DNA of 64,000 bases from Stachybotrys elegans (taxonomy: Eukaryota; Ascomycota; Sordariomycetes; Hypocreales; Stachybotryaceae), in assembly GCA_020746835.1 (NCBI GenBank), contig JAGPNK010000006.1:186001-250000 (forward strand). The letters are read 5' to 3'. Positions 47,363-59,472 of the stretch are shown here, piece by piece. The position numbers and the translations under genes were made by a program. The notes beneath the pieces were generated by a model. That model did not search any database and was not told the DNA's origin. It worked only from the letters and a program-made list of their open reading frames with translations. The first letter of the stretch is position 1. Every line of letters starts with the position of its first letter.

Positions 47363-49461
47363 TCAACCCCGGGGCCTCGTCATATTCCGACGAAAACTCT
47401 CAAACGTCGGGCTAGTGCTGCTACTCCCTAGCATCGTGTTGTTCCCTATCCAACTTTTGCGCTTACTGCTGCTCTCCGTGGGCGTTCTGGGCTGGCTCTC
47501 CAGACTGACTTGAGGGTCCCTTCCTTGCAAAAAGCGGTACTCGTCCTGGCGGCTTCGATCGCCCTCTTGATAGACAATGTTGCTCACCGGATGCGCAGCT
47601 GCAGACCATGGAATAGGCTGTGAGGAAGAGCCCCGGCGCGAGCTGCTCCTTTGGCCATTGACGGCTGGGGCAGATGAGCGATACTGGTTGACAATGTTCG
47701 GGCTATGGGGCCGATGATGTCTGTCGTTTTGCGAGCGTGAAGATGCGGCATTGGACTTCTCATACTGCTCAGCGCGGAGGCCCCCATTGTCACGCCCGCA
47801 CATGTGGTATTCCCTGACCTTTCTTGATCGAGGGGCTTGCCCGTTTCCAGGCTCCTCTACTACATATCGCCGAACGTTATCCGGCACCGAAAGGTGGGAC
47901 AGTGACTCTCGTGGAGATGGAGGCACGAAAATGGGAGACGAAGGCGGTGAGACCCCCATGCTTCTCGCCCACTCGGCCAACGACTGTTTGACGAGATCGT
48001 ATGACTTCTCATGCCGCTTAGCGGGAAGCAGCGAACGAGAAAGCTGCTTCGGAAGCCTCTCCAAGCTCCCGTCAAAGGTCGAACCCTCGGCTTCAATGGG
48101 CAGGTCTGTCATGACGTGAGCCAAACGCTTGGCCTCGCGATCTGGGTATGCGCGAATCAGGAGCGTAGCCCACTGCTCAAACCCTGTAGGTGTGAGACCT
48201 GGCACGCAAGGCTTGGCGTTGACTTGGTTTTGAACAAGATGATATTCGCATCCTAGGTCTTGGTAGAGGTATTGGAGGGACTTGTAGCCTTCTCGAGACT
48301 CGGTATCGAAAATACCTGACTATCATCAGACGACTGGACTGTCGACTTGACGGGGAGCAACTCACGCCGAAGAATGTTAGGCTCAGTCTCGATCGAGTAC
48401 CAATCGTAAAACGTGGACAGCTTCTCAGGGGTTATGACGAGGGTGTTGACCGGGGTAAACTTGACATTCTGCACGCCCAATCAGCAACGCCTTTATCAAA
48501 AGACAATGGTTATTGTTACCAAGTATTTGGCAAGACCTCTTAGGACATGCCCAAGCCGCTTCGTTGGCTCACCTCGTTCGTCAAACAGCTTCCCCCACTT
48601 GAGGTCAACCGCAGACATGCCGGAATCCGCACTGGCCCGCTCCGGCATGGGGGGTCTCGTTGGGACACTCAGAAAGGTGCCGTCGAGGGACCGATTATGG
48701 AGGATGACAGGACGACGGTCGAAGTGAACCGACAGCCGTGGCTTCGTCTCCACTGGACGGGGCGACGGCGGCGTGTGCACGCCGTTGCTGGTCGAGTCAG
48801 AGTCTCTTTGGCTGGAGGATGTGTTCGATGCCACGGAGGATCCCAGGTCTGAGGTGGATAGGGAGGGACTTTGTGCCGTGGACACTTCCGAGGAGGCATC
48901 AGACGACCACATGGGAGGACGAAGTGTCACTTCACTGCTGTTGAACGACTTGTTGCTGGTCGAATCGAGAACTACCTCCTCATCCTCGACCCAAGCCTGA
49001 TACGGCTTCCGTCCAGCACTAGTAGGAGAGAGGCTCGTATCAGTCTGAGGCGAAGGGCAAAGGTCCTCTCCCGCGGCGCTCCCAGAAGTGCTGTTGGTAC
49101 GGGACGAGTCTGTGACGACTATCCACTCATCAGTCACAGCTTGTTGTCGGCTCAGGAGGGGGGTCTACTCACGCTCCGTCTTCACCCTAGCAATAATATC
49201 ATCAATGATATTGGCTTTGAGCTTTTCCATGCTCAGCTGCTGCATCAGGCTGTCCACTTGCTGGCTAGTCATGACGGGGCTAGCCATGGCAGCTGTGTCT
49301 AAAGAACCAGTGCCTGAATGGAGATAGCCATCGACCTGGCGGAGAGGGGACGGAAGGCCAGCTATTTCACTTCCCAGCCCGCCCGATTCATTCCCGCCCT
49401 GACGTGATGCTGATCTCTCAATGCTGCCGTCTGGAGCAACCGGCACCCAGTGATCGACCAT
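47363..49461 (-). CDS. DUF7514-like fungal protein of unknown function
   Basis: Four exons on the minus strand: 49461-49173, 49109-48520, 48468-48366 and 48315-47363, giving 644 residues. All introns have GT donors and CTGAT or similar branch sites. The first intron keeps frame only with the acceptor that joins KTE to SSRTNSTSG. Ser/Thr-rich flanks surround an ordered domain of about 190 residues that three exons build up. It includes WGKLFDERGEPTKRLGHVLR, FTPVNTLVITPEKLSTFYDW, SLQYLYQDLGCEYHLVQ, CVPGLTPTGFEQWATLLIRA and ERLPKQLSRSLLP. This matches my memory of the ascomycete-restricted DUF7514 domain. No function is established that I know of. The C-terminus is rich in Ser, Arg and Gln and is probably disordered. 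Confidence 0.82.
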
Positions 49462-52224
49462 GGCGTCTCCGGCGATGTGGAAACACAAGACGGCAAAGCA
49501 ACGAAAGAGTGAGAGAAGGCGAGAGACAGAGACAGAGAAGGATGGATGGATTGGGCTTCGGTGCAGCTGCGGGCGGATATTGTCTTGGATCCAGTTTCTG
49601 CACAGGGACTCGCTAAAGGCGACGAGTCTGAGCTCGGGGATGGCCTCCAGGGTGAGGAGGGAGGATAAGGGTGATGGGGTTGAGAATTTAAATCATGCAG
49701 CTGATCGACCCGACTGGGCGAACGGCGAGGCGACCTATAGATGTACGACATGGAGCCGCTGCACGAGAGCGGGAGACGGCTTGCTGGGTGGCATGAAGGG
49801 AAGGAGGGGATACGTCTTGTCCTGGCAGCCGAATGTGCAAACTGCACCTGCACCTGCTCCATGTGCTCTGCTATCTCAACCCCCCCTCCTCACTTTGATA
49901 CATTGCATCATGGATGTGGAAATGAGGCCAAGCTATGCTACAATCGTACCACCCGGACGAGGGTAGTCCTGCGAGAGCCGAAGGCAGCATGTGTCTGTCC
50001 ATTGCTGAACTGGCTGTACTACCACCGCAAAACGAAGGGAGGGAAGAAGGGAGAGGGCGGGATATAAGCGGTGGCGTTGGCTGGAGCCTAAATATTCTTG
50101 GCCAACGCAAGAAAGCGTAGGCCAAGAGGGAGTGTTATCACAATGGGAAGCTTGCTACTGCATCCACGCTCTTCCCAGAGCCTTATTACCCAAGAGACAC
50201 TCCCGCGAGTCCCCCCTTGAGCCGTACAGGAAAGGCTCAACGCCATCAAGCCTTGTCACTATATATATCGACGGTTATCCACGCCAGAGAGCCTGACCGT
50301 ACACGTCAACCCCCCTTCGACATCCGGATACCCGCAGGTCCCCCTCCCTGCCATCCATCCATCATCCATCTCCCCTCCTCACCGAGAATCCCAACACGGA
50401 GGCCGCCGAATTTCGTGATACGCAGCTCCATGCTGTCCACAAGTGCGCTCTATCTTGTGGCGAAGGAGAGAAAACAACAAGAAACCCCAAAAAGGAACAA
50501 AAAGGAACGAGTCTCCCGTAATCGACGTAGGACAGATCGGCCCATCAGGCCGCAACAGCGGGTGCCGACTCCTCGATGGCGCGGCCCCAACACCAGGATC
50601 CCCCGTCGTCCTCCTCCTCTGGCATGGTTTCTTCGTAGGAGGGCAGAAACTGGCGATGGGCACGGCGCACGCACGCAGGTTTCGCAGGCACGGATCTCCC
50701 GCTGCGTGGCGTCTGAGACTAGCAAAGCAGGCAGGCAAGCTGGCAAGCAGCGGCGCTCTGCCTGCCCATTCACTCGTTGCACCAAGCACTGGTCCAACGC
50801 GAAGAATAAGCTCGGGTGCCATTGTGCCTATGCAGCCTGTCTTATTGACCGCTGTGTATATCAGCGATGCCTGTGAAACATACAGCACGGCAGGGGTGAT
50901 GCCGCCATATCGACTGCATTAGCGGTATGCAGACGCGACTCCTTCTAGCCAATGCTCAACGTCTCTGCTCATAAACCGTAATGGCTACCCCCCTCTTCCG
51001 CCCTCGCCCATCCTTCCTCACTCTAGTCGGGCAACAAACATCCTGGAGCCGCTCTCGCATGCCACCTCCTCATTCGCGTCGTTACGCACAACTCGAACGA
51101 GCGCCGTTTTGTTTGCTTTCCCTCCCGCTTGCGGCTGACACGTAAGAAGTGTAGGATGAGGAGGAGGAGGGAGGGAGGGAGGGAGGGAGGGAGGGAGGGA
51201 GGGAAGAGAACTGCACTTTCCAGACCGCCCCCGATCTGGACCATCATCTTGTTTCGGAAGCCTTGAATTCTTCTAACGGTCGTGTCTGACTTGGGGGATT
51301 TATGAGGCGGACTGGCTTATCAGTGGCTTGCCGGGGTGGAAGGAATGAGGCTGACTTGCACATTGATAGATCGCTGCTGACCCTCGCTATCAAATAGGCA
51401 GCAGCCGGTAGAGAGGGGGGGAAAGTGTATTAAACATCGACTGCTTGACGCCAGCCGACGTCTACAGCTCTCCCCCTCTGTCCGTCACTTGCTGATCGTA
51501 GCTCCTTGAGACGCGAGACGCACGACGTCCTGTCTGATGTCACGTAGACTAGCGTATGCCGTGCTTGACTCTTCCTCTCTCTCGCTGGATCGTGAGTGGC
51601 CGGTTGCCTGCCGGAGACTGTGTTTGCCACGAGGTCTTTTGAGGGGGGAATAATCCTCCGCCGTCGCACTTGTTGGGTTACTCGGAAGGGCAATGGCATC
51701 GGAGGAGGAGAATTGTTTTTTTTTCTGTTGAGCTCTGTGCAAGCGCGTACGTGTATCATCTGTTTGCCACACCACGCCGACGACCTACAAGAAGTAGGCG
51801 TCGTCGTCTTTTGCTGCTCGATGTAGTAGTCCTGTGCGCTTGTGTATGATTTGCCTGTTTGACCAGCTGTTTGCCTGGCGGATGTATGTCGTCGCGGATC
51901 GGATGAAGAGAGAACGAGGTGAGCGGCCGGGTTCTGGCTGGACTCTTTGCAGGCCGCAACGCTTGGTTGAATGAATGAGCGACAAATGAATGCTGTGGGC
52001 TTTGGGCCTTGACAGTCATGATTGCACATACGACGTTGGGCTTGGAAGAGATGCAAAGTGCGAGCTAATAGTTTCATGAGCAATTTCCAAAGTTTTCTAA
52101 ATAAATCAATGAGCAAGCGACTGATATCATTTCCTCTTGACTCCCGAGCCCCAACCCACAAACAAAAGCAGAACAAAACAAAACTTGGAACACATTGAAA
52201 CCGACAGAAACCAGCAGAGACACG
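49462..52224. other. Intergenic region
   Basis: This 2.8-kb region lies between the DUF7514 gene start and the stop of the sphingosine-phosphate lyase gene, both on the minus strand. It contains a GGGA tract, listed separately. Frames of up to 248 codons overlap on both strands and have no recognisable domain. Confidence 0.45.
51169..51204. repeat. GGGA tetranucleotide repeat
   Basis: Nine perfect GGGA units lie on the plus strand. The regular runs of three G could in principle form a G-quadruplex. Function is not evident. Confidence 0.85.
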
Positions 52225-54060
52225 CTATACTTTGTACAAAATATCGAGGAATCCCGTCGCCAAGTCCACCACGACGCTCTTGTTGGGCAGCGACCCGGCC
52301 ACACCGTACAGAGCCGCTGAGTCGCCCATGGCCTTGCCCTTGGAGCCCTTGCCCTCGGCGATGCGCACGCGCTCCTTCTCGCGCTCAGCCTCGACGACGG
52401 CCTCGAGGTCGGCAATCAGCTTCTCCCAGACCTTGACCATGGGCATGGTCACGGCGACGTGGATGGCGGGCGGGTTCTGCAGTGCGTTGAGGTGCCAGCC
52501 CTTGGAGGACATGCCGTCGGCAATGTCGTAGATGTCGAGGTTGCGCGCCGAGAAGGCCACCACCGAGACGAGCGGCTTGCCGAGGATCTCGAGCTCGCCG
52601 CCCAGCACCGGCGTGCTCTTGATGGCATGCATGATCTGCTTGGTCGTGCCGACAATCTTGGTGCAGGCGTCGACGTAGCCGGCCTCGCCGACGGAGACGA
52701 GACTCGCCCAGCAGCCCGCGATGAGGGCGCCGGGGCGGGAGCCTGCGATACCGGGCGAGGCGTACACGCCGCCAGACCAGTCGGGAGAGACAAAGTACTG
52801 GTAGGCGCGGTGCTCGGCGCTGCGGTAGAGCACTGTGGAGTTGCCCTTGGGGGCGAAGCCGTACTTGTGAGTATCGCAGCTGATGCTGGTGACGCCCTTG
52901 AGCCGGAAGTCGAAGAGCGTTGACTCCATGCCGGCCTTCTCAAGGAAGGGGACAAGGAACGATCCGAGGCAGCAGTCGACGTGCAGCCACAGCTTCTTGC
53001 GCACCGCGAGCTTAGACAAGGCCGTGATGTCGTCAATGATACCGTGGGGGAAGTTGGGCGCGGAGCCAACCAGCAGGACTGTGTTGCTGTTGATGAGGCG
53101 CGATACGGTCCGCACGTCGACCTGGTAGGAGGGAGCTGGGCAAGCGACGAGGTGGATCTTGATGCCAAAGTATTCGCCTGCCTTGCGGAAAGCCGTGTGG
53201 CCCGTCTCAGGGAGAATCCTATTCCATGTCAGCTCCAAACAAGCTCTATCCGGTGGAGGGCAACAAGAAGGTGGGGGAGCCTACATTTCCGGTTCCGTCA
53301 CACCACGCTCGGCGTACGCCTTTTGACGTGCCGCGAGGCAGGCCATGAGGATACTCTCGGTGCCACCGCTCGTCGACACACCGGCAGCGCCAGGGGGGCC
53401 GTGGAACATGTTGACGACCATGCTGACGACCTCGGCCTCCATCTTGCGGACACCGGGGAAGACATCGGGGTGGATGGGATTGGCGACGGTGAACTTGCCG
53501 TAGGCCTCGGTCTGCAGCTGGATCAGGTCCTCCTCGCCGTGGTAGACGGCGCCGGAGACGTAGCCGTCCTCCCAGCGGGTGTGGTCCATGTTGGCGAGGG
53601 CCTGGAGTTCGTCGCGGACGACGTCGAAGGCAAGCCCCTCCTTGGGGAGGGTCAGGTACCGGGTCTGGTCCTGGGGCACGAGCTTGAGGGTGAGCTTATC
53701 GAGCGACTCCTTGACCTCCTTCTGGACGCGGCTGCGGACTCCGGGGGCGCGCAGGAACAGGCCGTAGAGGACACGGCGGACGTTGATGTAGAGTTCGACG
53801 ACGGAGCCGACGAGGCCGCGGCCCTTGAGCTTCCAGTAGGCCTTGCGAGTCCATCGCAGGACGAAGAAGAAGAAGACGACGTTGCGGAGTCTAGGAAAGC
53901 GAACGCCGCCCAATTAGTCGGCGGACATTGAGGGGAAAGGAAAGAAGCTTGCCACTTACAAGTCGAGGTTCAGCAGGTCGAGCGACAAGGCCTGCCGCCG
54001 CAGCTTGACTGACTCCAAGCTCGCCCGCAAGCTGACGGGCATCCGCGAGCTTCCAGGCAT
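52225..54060 (-). CDS. dpl1: Sphingosine-1-phosphate lyase
   Basis: Three exons on the minus strand: 54060-53960, 53890-53285 and 53218-52225, giving 566 residues. The first intron (GTAAGT, branch CTAAT) joins ALSLDLLNLD to LLRNVVFFFFVLRW, a membrane anchor at about 33-48. The PLP-dependent decarboxylase fold follows, with HPDVFPGVRKME and GVSTSGGTESILMA (phosphate contacts), HVDCCLGSF, and the Schiff-base Lys at about 354 in SISCDTHKYGFAPKG. All key residues of Dpl1/SPL enzymes are present. The enzyme cleaves phosphorylated long-chain bases to phosphoethanolamine and a fatty aldehyde on the ER membrane, the exit step of sphingolipid metabolism. The start was chosen at 54060 from family-like sequence; an upstream in-frame ATG would add a poly-Ser stretch. 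Confidence 0.94.
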
Positions 54061-55734
54061 GGTTCGCGACAATAGAGACTCTACACAATAGGCAAGACAA
54101 TGGTATGATGAGGAGGAGGAAGAAGAAGAAGAAGAGGAGAAAAGGAGTAGAAGGAGGGGAGAAGGGATACACAGACAGAAGGCCAGACAGACAAGGGACC
54201 GGGACAAGAGGGTCAGAGCAGCAGCAAGGAAGGGTTTAATAGCTCCCTGGGGGTTTCGACGGGACTATTGGCGATGGACGGGCTCCGCGGTTCAATCAAT
54301 TACGACGATGGATAGTGGGAACAGGAAATGGGGCGACTTTCGCGTTTCGGTTCGGTTGCCTTGCTTTTTGCCCTTCTTTTGGGGCCCCGGGAAGGACCAG
54401 AAATCATTTATTCACCTTAATGGTTTAAGTAGTATTATGACGAGAATGGCACCAGGGAGAGAGGCAAGAAAAAAAAAGAAGGTGCAGGCCAATCCGTCAC
54501 ATGCATGCGTCAGTAGTGGTCATGGCCATGTCCACAACCCAAAGTATTTATCCCGCATTTCTCCTTGCCGAGCCGTGCTTCTTCGGTTATCTGCTCCCCT
54601 CTCTTATCCTCCATCCCCGGCTAGCATACGGAGTACATATATACGAACTGTAAGTGGGGGAATAGAAGGAGTTCATTATTATTAATACCATACTATACCG
54701 GGGCATAATGTTCATGAGGCTCATCTGCTCTGTAAACCCTTTTGCTAGTGGTGGTTCGTGGTTCACGATGGCTTCTTCGCACTATCCATTTTTACTTGCT
54801 ATACCTGTACTGGGTATGTGCGCAAAGTAAGGCAAGCAATTATTTTTCTGACAGACAGAATATATTTGGAATCTCCTTGCGCCATTACGTTTGAGGTCCA
54901 TTTACTATATTAGCTGCATTACAGCAAAAAGACACCAAATTATCCCTCCCAATGTGTTGAGGCATAATGTGTTAATTACCCCGTCTCCCTCCCGCCCAAA
55001 GTGGGATAATCTTTAGTCCTCTTTAGGTTCCGTGGGCCGGGAAATCGTGGAGATGGCCAAAGCCCCTTCTTTGATGCTGCAGATCGGCAGCCTCTCTAGC
55101 CTCGGAACATGCCATGCGGGTGTCCTTGATTTCGGTAGGAAATTTATCCCACTTTCACATCCTCGCATCCTCGCATCATCCGGGTTTGAGTCCGTTAGTC
55201 TCTCCCAAGGCGTTTGACTATACCGATCAGTTGACCGGACTCCGACACTTGCGCGGCTTCAAGTTGATCTAGACCTTCCAATTATCCCATCCTGGTATTT
55301 GGGGCAAATTCCTGCCGTCCTCGAATTCATTTTGTATCTGGTGTTATCTCGGCAGTTGCGTCCTGTATAGCACTCCATCAAAGTAGGCCGCCCCTTTATA
55401 TTCAACAGTCGTGAATATTCATGAAACATCTACCCAGGTTCCATCACACAAAAAGATTCCTCTTGCTGCCCCCCCCTTCCCATCTAAACAAACGTACCGT
55501 GAGAAAGGAAAAGAAAAAAGAGAAAAAAGAAAACACACACAGCCCGTTTTGCCTCGCCCTCATCGGTCATGTCTCAAGGTAAACATGAGTAAAGACAGCC
55601 TGCGTAAAATAACTCCGTGAATCTCTGGGTTCCCCAGTGAAATGCTCCCCATGAACGCCAGTTGCGTGTGCGTGTGTGTATGTCCCTAACCAGCAAAGCG
55701 TGCACCTCGTCACCACGTCCCTCGCCCTGCCATT
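54061..55734. other. Intergenic region
   Basis: This 1.7-kb region contains the promoter of the lyase gene (with a GAA/GAG-rich stretch near 54110-54150) and the 3' flank of the mannosyltransferase gene. It is more AT-rich around 54600-54970. No gene is supported. Confidence 0.45.
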
Positions 55735-56794
55735 CTATGCCGCCTCAAAGGTCGCCTTCCACTTTTGCAGGTAGTTGGCCGACTCCGCCTCGCAGCTCTT
55801 GTCGCCCGTCGGCTGGCAGCCGGGGAACATGACGACAAAGTCGCCCGCCTGGTACACGTCGCCCATGTCCGTCCGCGTGTACGAGGCGAGCGTGCGCTGC
55901 GGGATGAGGGCCAGCTTCGAGAGAATGGTGGGGTGCCACTGCACAATGTGTTCCTACGGCGTCGCCTGTTAGACCCGTGGGACGGCGGACTGCATGCGGA
56001 GGATACTCACCATGGTGTGCCTCTCCGCCTTTTGGAAGTTGTAGCTTCTGTACAGAGGTCCTAGCCACGCCTCAACCAGGAACTTCCCAAACTCCCCGTT
56101 TCGGACAATGACGCTGTCCGTCACCAGTCCATCAATGTCCTGGCTGATGATCATGGCGGCGCCCTCGCCTGTGAGATGGTCAGAGGTCTTGATGATGCTG
56201 TCGGGCGGCACCACGGGGTAGTCTTTGATCATGAGGCCCTCCAGCTTCCTGGGCTCCAGGAACTGCTCCTCCAGACTTTTGGACGGGTCCATGATGTAGG
56301 CGTTCTGGTCGAGGTACCAGATGTATTTGGCGTCGGGGTACTTGGTCATAGCGTGACGCATCGCCATAATCTTGGACCACGATTGGGGAGACTTCTTGGT
56401 GTCGTAGTCGTACGCCTTGACAACCATGACCTGGTAACCTGTTTCCCCCTCCACGTTAGCAGCCCTTCCACAACCATTGCGCTCGGCAGGCAACCGTACC
56501 ATGTCTGGCAGCATATAGCTCTCTGTTCTGCTTGATTGTACCCAGATACACATTGTTGAACTTGGTTGAGTCGACCACCGTCACAATCACCACAGGCGGG
56601 TTGCCTGACGGCACATACTCCTGATAGGGTGCAGGTTTGCCAGATCTCGTCAAGAGATACAGTAACACGACGAAGCCAGCGAGTACCCCCACAATCGTCT
56701 TCAGTCGATTTCTCCGTAGCAATGGGGATTTGGAGGATCGGGGTCGGAATGGCGGCGGGTTCGAGCTCTTGCGAGGAGGGTAAGCGTAATGCAT
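55735..56794 (-). CDS. GT34 alpha-1,6-mannosyltransferase (Mnn10/Mnn11 type)
   Basis: Three exons on the minus strand: 56794-56500, 56438-56011 and 55953-55735, giving 313 residues. Introns use GTACGG and GTGAGT donors with CTAAC branch sites. A short basic N-terminus and one membrane segment at about 33-49 (TIVGVLAGFVVLLYLL) make a type II Golgi protein. The luminal GT34 domain includes VVIVTVVDSTKFNNVYLG, DAKYIWYLDQNAYIMDP, HLTGEGAAMIISQD and GDFVVMFPGCQ. The nucleotide-sugar site motif reads LDQN rather than a strict DxD. In yeast, Mnn10 and Mnn11 are subunits of the mannan polymerase II complex that extends the N-glycan alpha-1,6 backbone. The domain is short but complete. Which of the two subunits it is cannot be settled by eye. 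Confidence 0.9.
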
Positions 56795-57878
56795 CGTGCT
56801 TGTTGTTGTTACAGGGGCGAGCCCTCAGGTCGCTGTGTCGCGACGACAGGTCAAAATCGATTATCCGTCGGGGATTCGTCGCCCGCTTCGTGGGCTATGC
56901 GCTCTCCTTCACCTCCTGGGCCTGAGGTATGCCTGTCGTAGGCGATGGGAGAATTAGGGACTCTTCCCTCTTGTCGCACTCGATCGACGAGAAGCACAGG
57001 CCGAGGGCTGATGTTGATGTTGCGACGCGCGAAATGGAGGCAGCCGGGCTCAGGTGCTGGACCACTGGAGGCTCTGACAGGCCACGTTCGCTTCGGGAGA
57101 ATGATTTCGACAGAAAGGGAGACGGCAAGAGGTTCGAGGGCGACGATCGGCGGTTGACTAGATTTGGTGATCAATGTCAAGCTTTTGGGGAATCTGGCAT
57201 AGTTGAGCCACCCGTCGCTAACTCAAGGCTGTCGAGCAATTTACAGGGGTAACCTGTAGCTGATAAGCTGATGGACCAATCATATGGCTGCCCTGGCATA
57301 TCTGGACCCTGCCTTGGCGACCCCACATGGCCTCGATGTCGAAGCACGTATGTACTTAAGTAAGAGCTGCATTCATATAAATGCTCTCCCTCAAATGGCG
57401 AGACAGTGTAATTACTGCATCTAGAACCTAAGCACAAAAGTCGAGCGTGCTACTGCAAGAGAGCCAAGTCACCATTGTTACAATTGGTAAAGCCGCCTAT
57501 TCCAACTACCCAAGTAAAGTCATCTATTATTCTACAACACATAAAACATCATGATGATGCAGAAATATGCCAGCTGCTATGGGCAATCTACTTGCGATGG
57601 CGTACCGAGTACCCAGTAGACGCGAGACAGAGTCGAGACACAAAACGCATCCGACAACCTCAACATGGTAGCGTTGGCCAATCTCACGTCCCACAGGCGA
57701 GCCGTACCAAAACGGCACGAGCCCATTGCAAGGACGGAGCATCAATCTCTGCACACAGACTAGTTGACTTGACAAGGGGGAGAGTGATCAGGCAACTTAA
57801 GAGTGTGCAGGTTCGACAGTCACAGAGCACGGGCACTGGCACTCGCACCGACGGACAGCGCTGACAAGGTCTCAGAGT
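56795..57878. other. Intergenic region
   Basis: This 1.1-kb region contains the promoter of the mannosyltransferase gene and the 3' flank of the RING-CH gene. Small frames on both strands show no family resemblance. Confidence 0.4.
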
Positions 57879-58847
57879 CTATTGGTTCTTGCGCTCTTCC
57901 TGCGCGGCAGCTTCCTCAAACTCGCCGTCATCGTCGCCGCCAATATCGACGACTCTATCGCTGACTCGCTTCAGGATTCGGGTGATAACAGCATTGACAA
58001 CCTTCCAGATGCCCACGAGAAACGTGAAAGCTCCTATTAGGACATACGCCAAATTGATGTTGTCAACCCGAGCTCTGCCCGTCCCTCGTCTTCCCGAGCC
58101 CAGCCCAATGCGGACATTGAACCAGTGCAATGGACCCATGGCTAACATCGATTTGAAGAGTCCGACCAGCCCAAGGGAGAAGAAACCCTTGAGAAAGTGC
58201 TCGCCCCACGTACTGCTGTACTGATACTTGGGTGGGTTCATAGCCTCAATGTCGGTAATCACACTCGTGACGGTGTCGCTCAATGTGCCCACTGGGTCGA
58301 ACCATAAGTCGAGGATGGGGTCGGCGATGAAGCCAAACGCAAAAGTGCATATAACCAGTACTGCGAGGCTGATGAGCGACCGCAACCATACGCTTCTGAG
58401 CACCGCTGCATACTGCAGCCGGGCCATGCGGTAGCTAAACTTGCAAGTCGGGCATGACCAGTAGTTTCTCGTGGCAGTAGGGTTGGCCAGCCGCCATGCC
58501 TGAAGGCACCCTTCGTGCACGTATTTCTGAGACCCCTTACACTTGCAGGGTGACAGCAGCCTCCCGAGATCAGGGTCCTCGGACAGGTAGGTCGGCCGTG
58601 ACGAGACGGGTATGCCGAGGGTGGAGGCTGTAGTATCGGGAAACGTAGGGTAGACAGTTTCTAGGCAGATGCGACAGGTCCGTGGACCGTAATGTCGCCT
58701 GGACGATGAGGAGCTCGAACTCGTGCCTTGGCTCGCACCGGCATCTCCTGGTGACGGATTTGCCTGGTTCGTAGCGCTGTCTGCAGGCCGAGCAGCAGCG
58801 TCGTCGGCGGTGGCGGCGGACCAATCCCAGGTCGGTTGCGTATCCAT
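57879..58847 (-). CDS. RING-CH membrane ubiquitin ligase
   Basis: Single exon of 322 residues with the start at 58847 (MDTQPTWDW); an upstream in-frame ATG at 58988 is less likely. A Ser/Ala-rich head precedes a RING-CH (RINGv, C4HC3) finger at about 56-135: CRICLETV, then SPCKCKG, YVHEGCLQAW and YWSCPTCKF. Its first half contains an insert of about 35 residues. After it come several hydrophobic segments, around LISLAVLVICTFAFGFI, FFSLGLVGLFKSMLAM and LAYVLIGAFTFLVGIW, so the protein is a MARCH-type multi-spanning membrane protein. Such enzymes ubiquitinate membrane proteins in the ER, Golgi or endosomes. It is smaller than Doa10/Ssm4, so it is a different member. The target is unknown. Confidence 0.88.
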   Translation of the reverse strand: MDTQPTWDWSAATADDAAARPADSATNQANPSPGDAGASQGTSSSSSSSRRHYGPRTCRICLETVYPTFPDTTASTLGIPVSSRPTYLSEDPDLGRLLSPCKCKGSQKYVHEGCLQAWRLANPTATRNYWSCPTCKFSYRMARLQYAAVLRSVWLRSLISLAVLVICTFAFGFIADPILDLWFDPVGTLSDTVTSVITDIEAMNPPKYQYSSTWGEHFLKGFFSLGLVGLFKSMLAMGPLHWFNVRIGLGSGRRGTGRARVDNINLAYVLIGAFTFLVGIWKVVNAVITRILKRVSDRVVDIGGDDDGEFEEAAAQEERKNQ

Positions 58848-59472
58848 CTCCGCGCAGCTACGTGCCAGAGACTTCAGAACTGAAATGAGGAATAAGTATA
58901 AACGAGGAGGGCCGTGGTGGCGACTGCGGCGATATGCTCCTCTACATCGTAGGATAGACCAGGTGACAAAGGGACGAGCGAAAACCAACCTCGGGGCAAA
59001 AGAGGGCGGGGTTGGATTTATATCAATGCGGCGCCAAGAACATGCTCAACGGCTGCCGGGGATCCAAGAGGCCAGCTCAGCGCGCAGCACGCAAAGAGCT
59101 CGGAACAGCGAGCACAACCTTGCCCGAGTTTGCCGAAGGTGGAAAAGAAAGAAAATGGGTAGGCTTTTGGATGGAACGGGGCAGAAAGCTTTGGATTTCT
59201 GGTGAACGGGCAATTCGACGCTAGCAGGCCAGGCACGCTGATTGGGGCCTGGTCGGCGGTTCGGCGGAACAAAGTTCCAGAAATGCGGCGGGCGGGATGA
59301 GCTTCGAACGCGCAGCTTCAGGTGCCTGGAGGTAAGTAGCGATAGCTGGCTGCAGGACAAGACCACAGAGCTCACCTCCCACATCACCTCGATTCCGTCC
59401 GTCCCAAGCCGCAGCACAGGGGCTCTTCTACGCCAGCAATCTTTTCACATCAACCGGGAAACAGCTGCGATC
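58848..59472. other. Divergent promoter region
   Basis: This 625-bp region lies between the starts of the RING-CH gene and the proteasome alpha-2 gene. I did not find a clear proteasome control element (Rpn4 box) in it. No coding sequence is supported. Confidence 0.4.

Noticed and set aside
49110..49172. Readthrough of the first DUF7514 gene intron giving TDEWIVVTDSS as coding
   Set aside because: The nearer acceptor would leave a 33-nt intron, too short for fungal splicing; the 63-nt intron ending at 49110 has a proper branch site.
51430..52176. 248-codon minus-strand frame before the dpl1 stop
   Set aside because: No domain or family resemblance; it lies in the 3' flank of dpl1 and contains shadow frames on the other strand.
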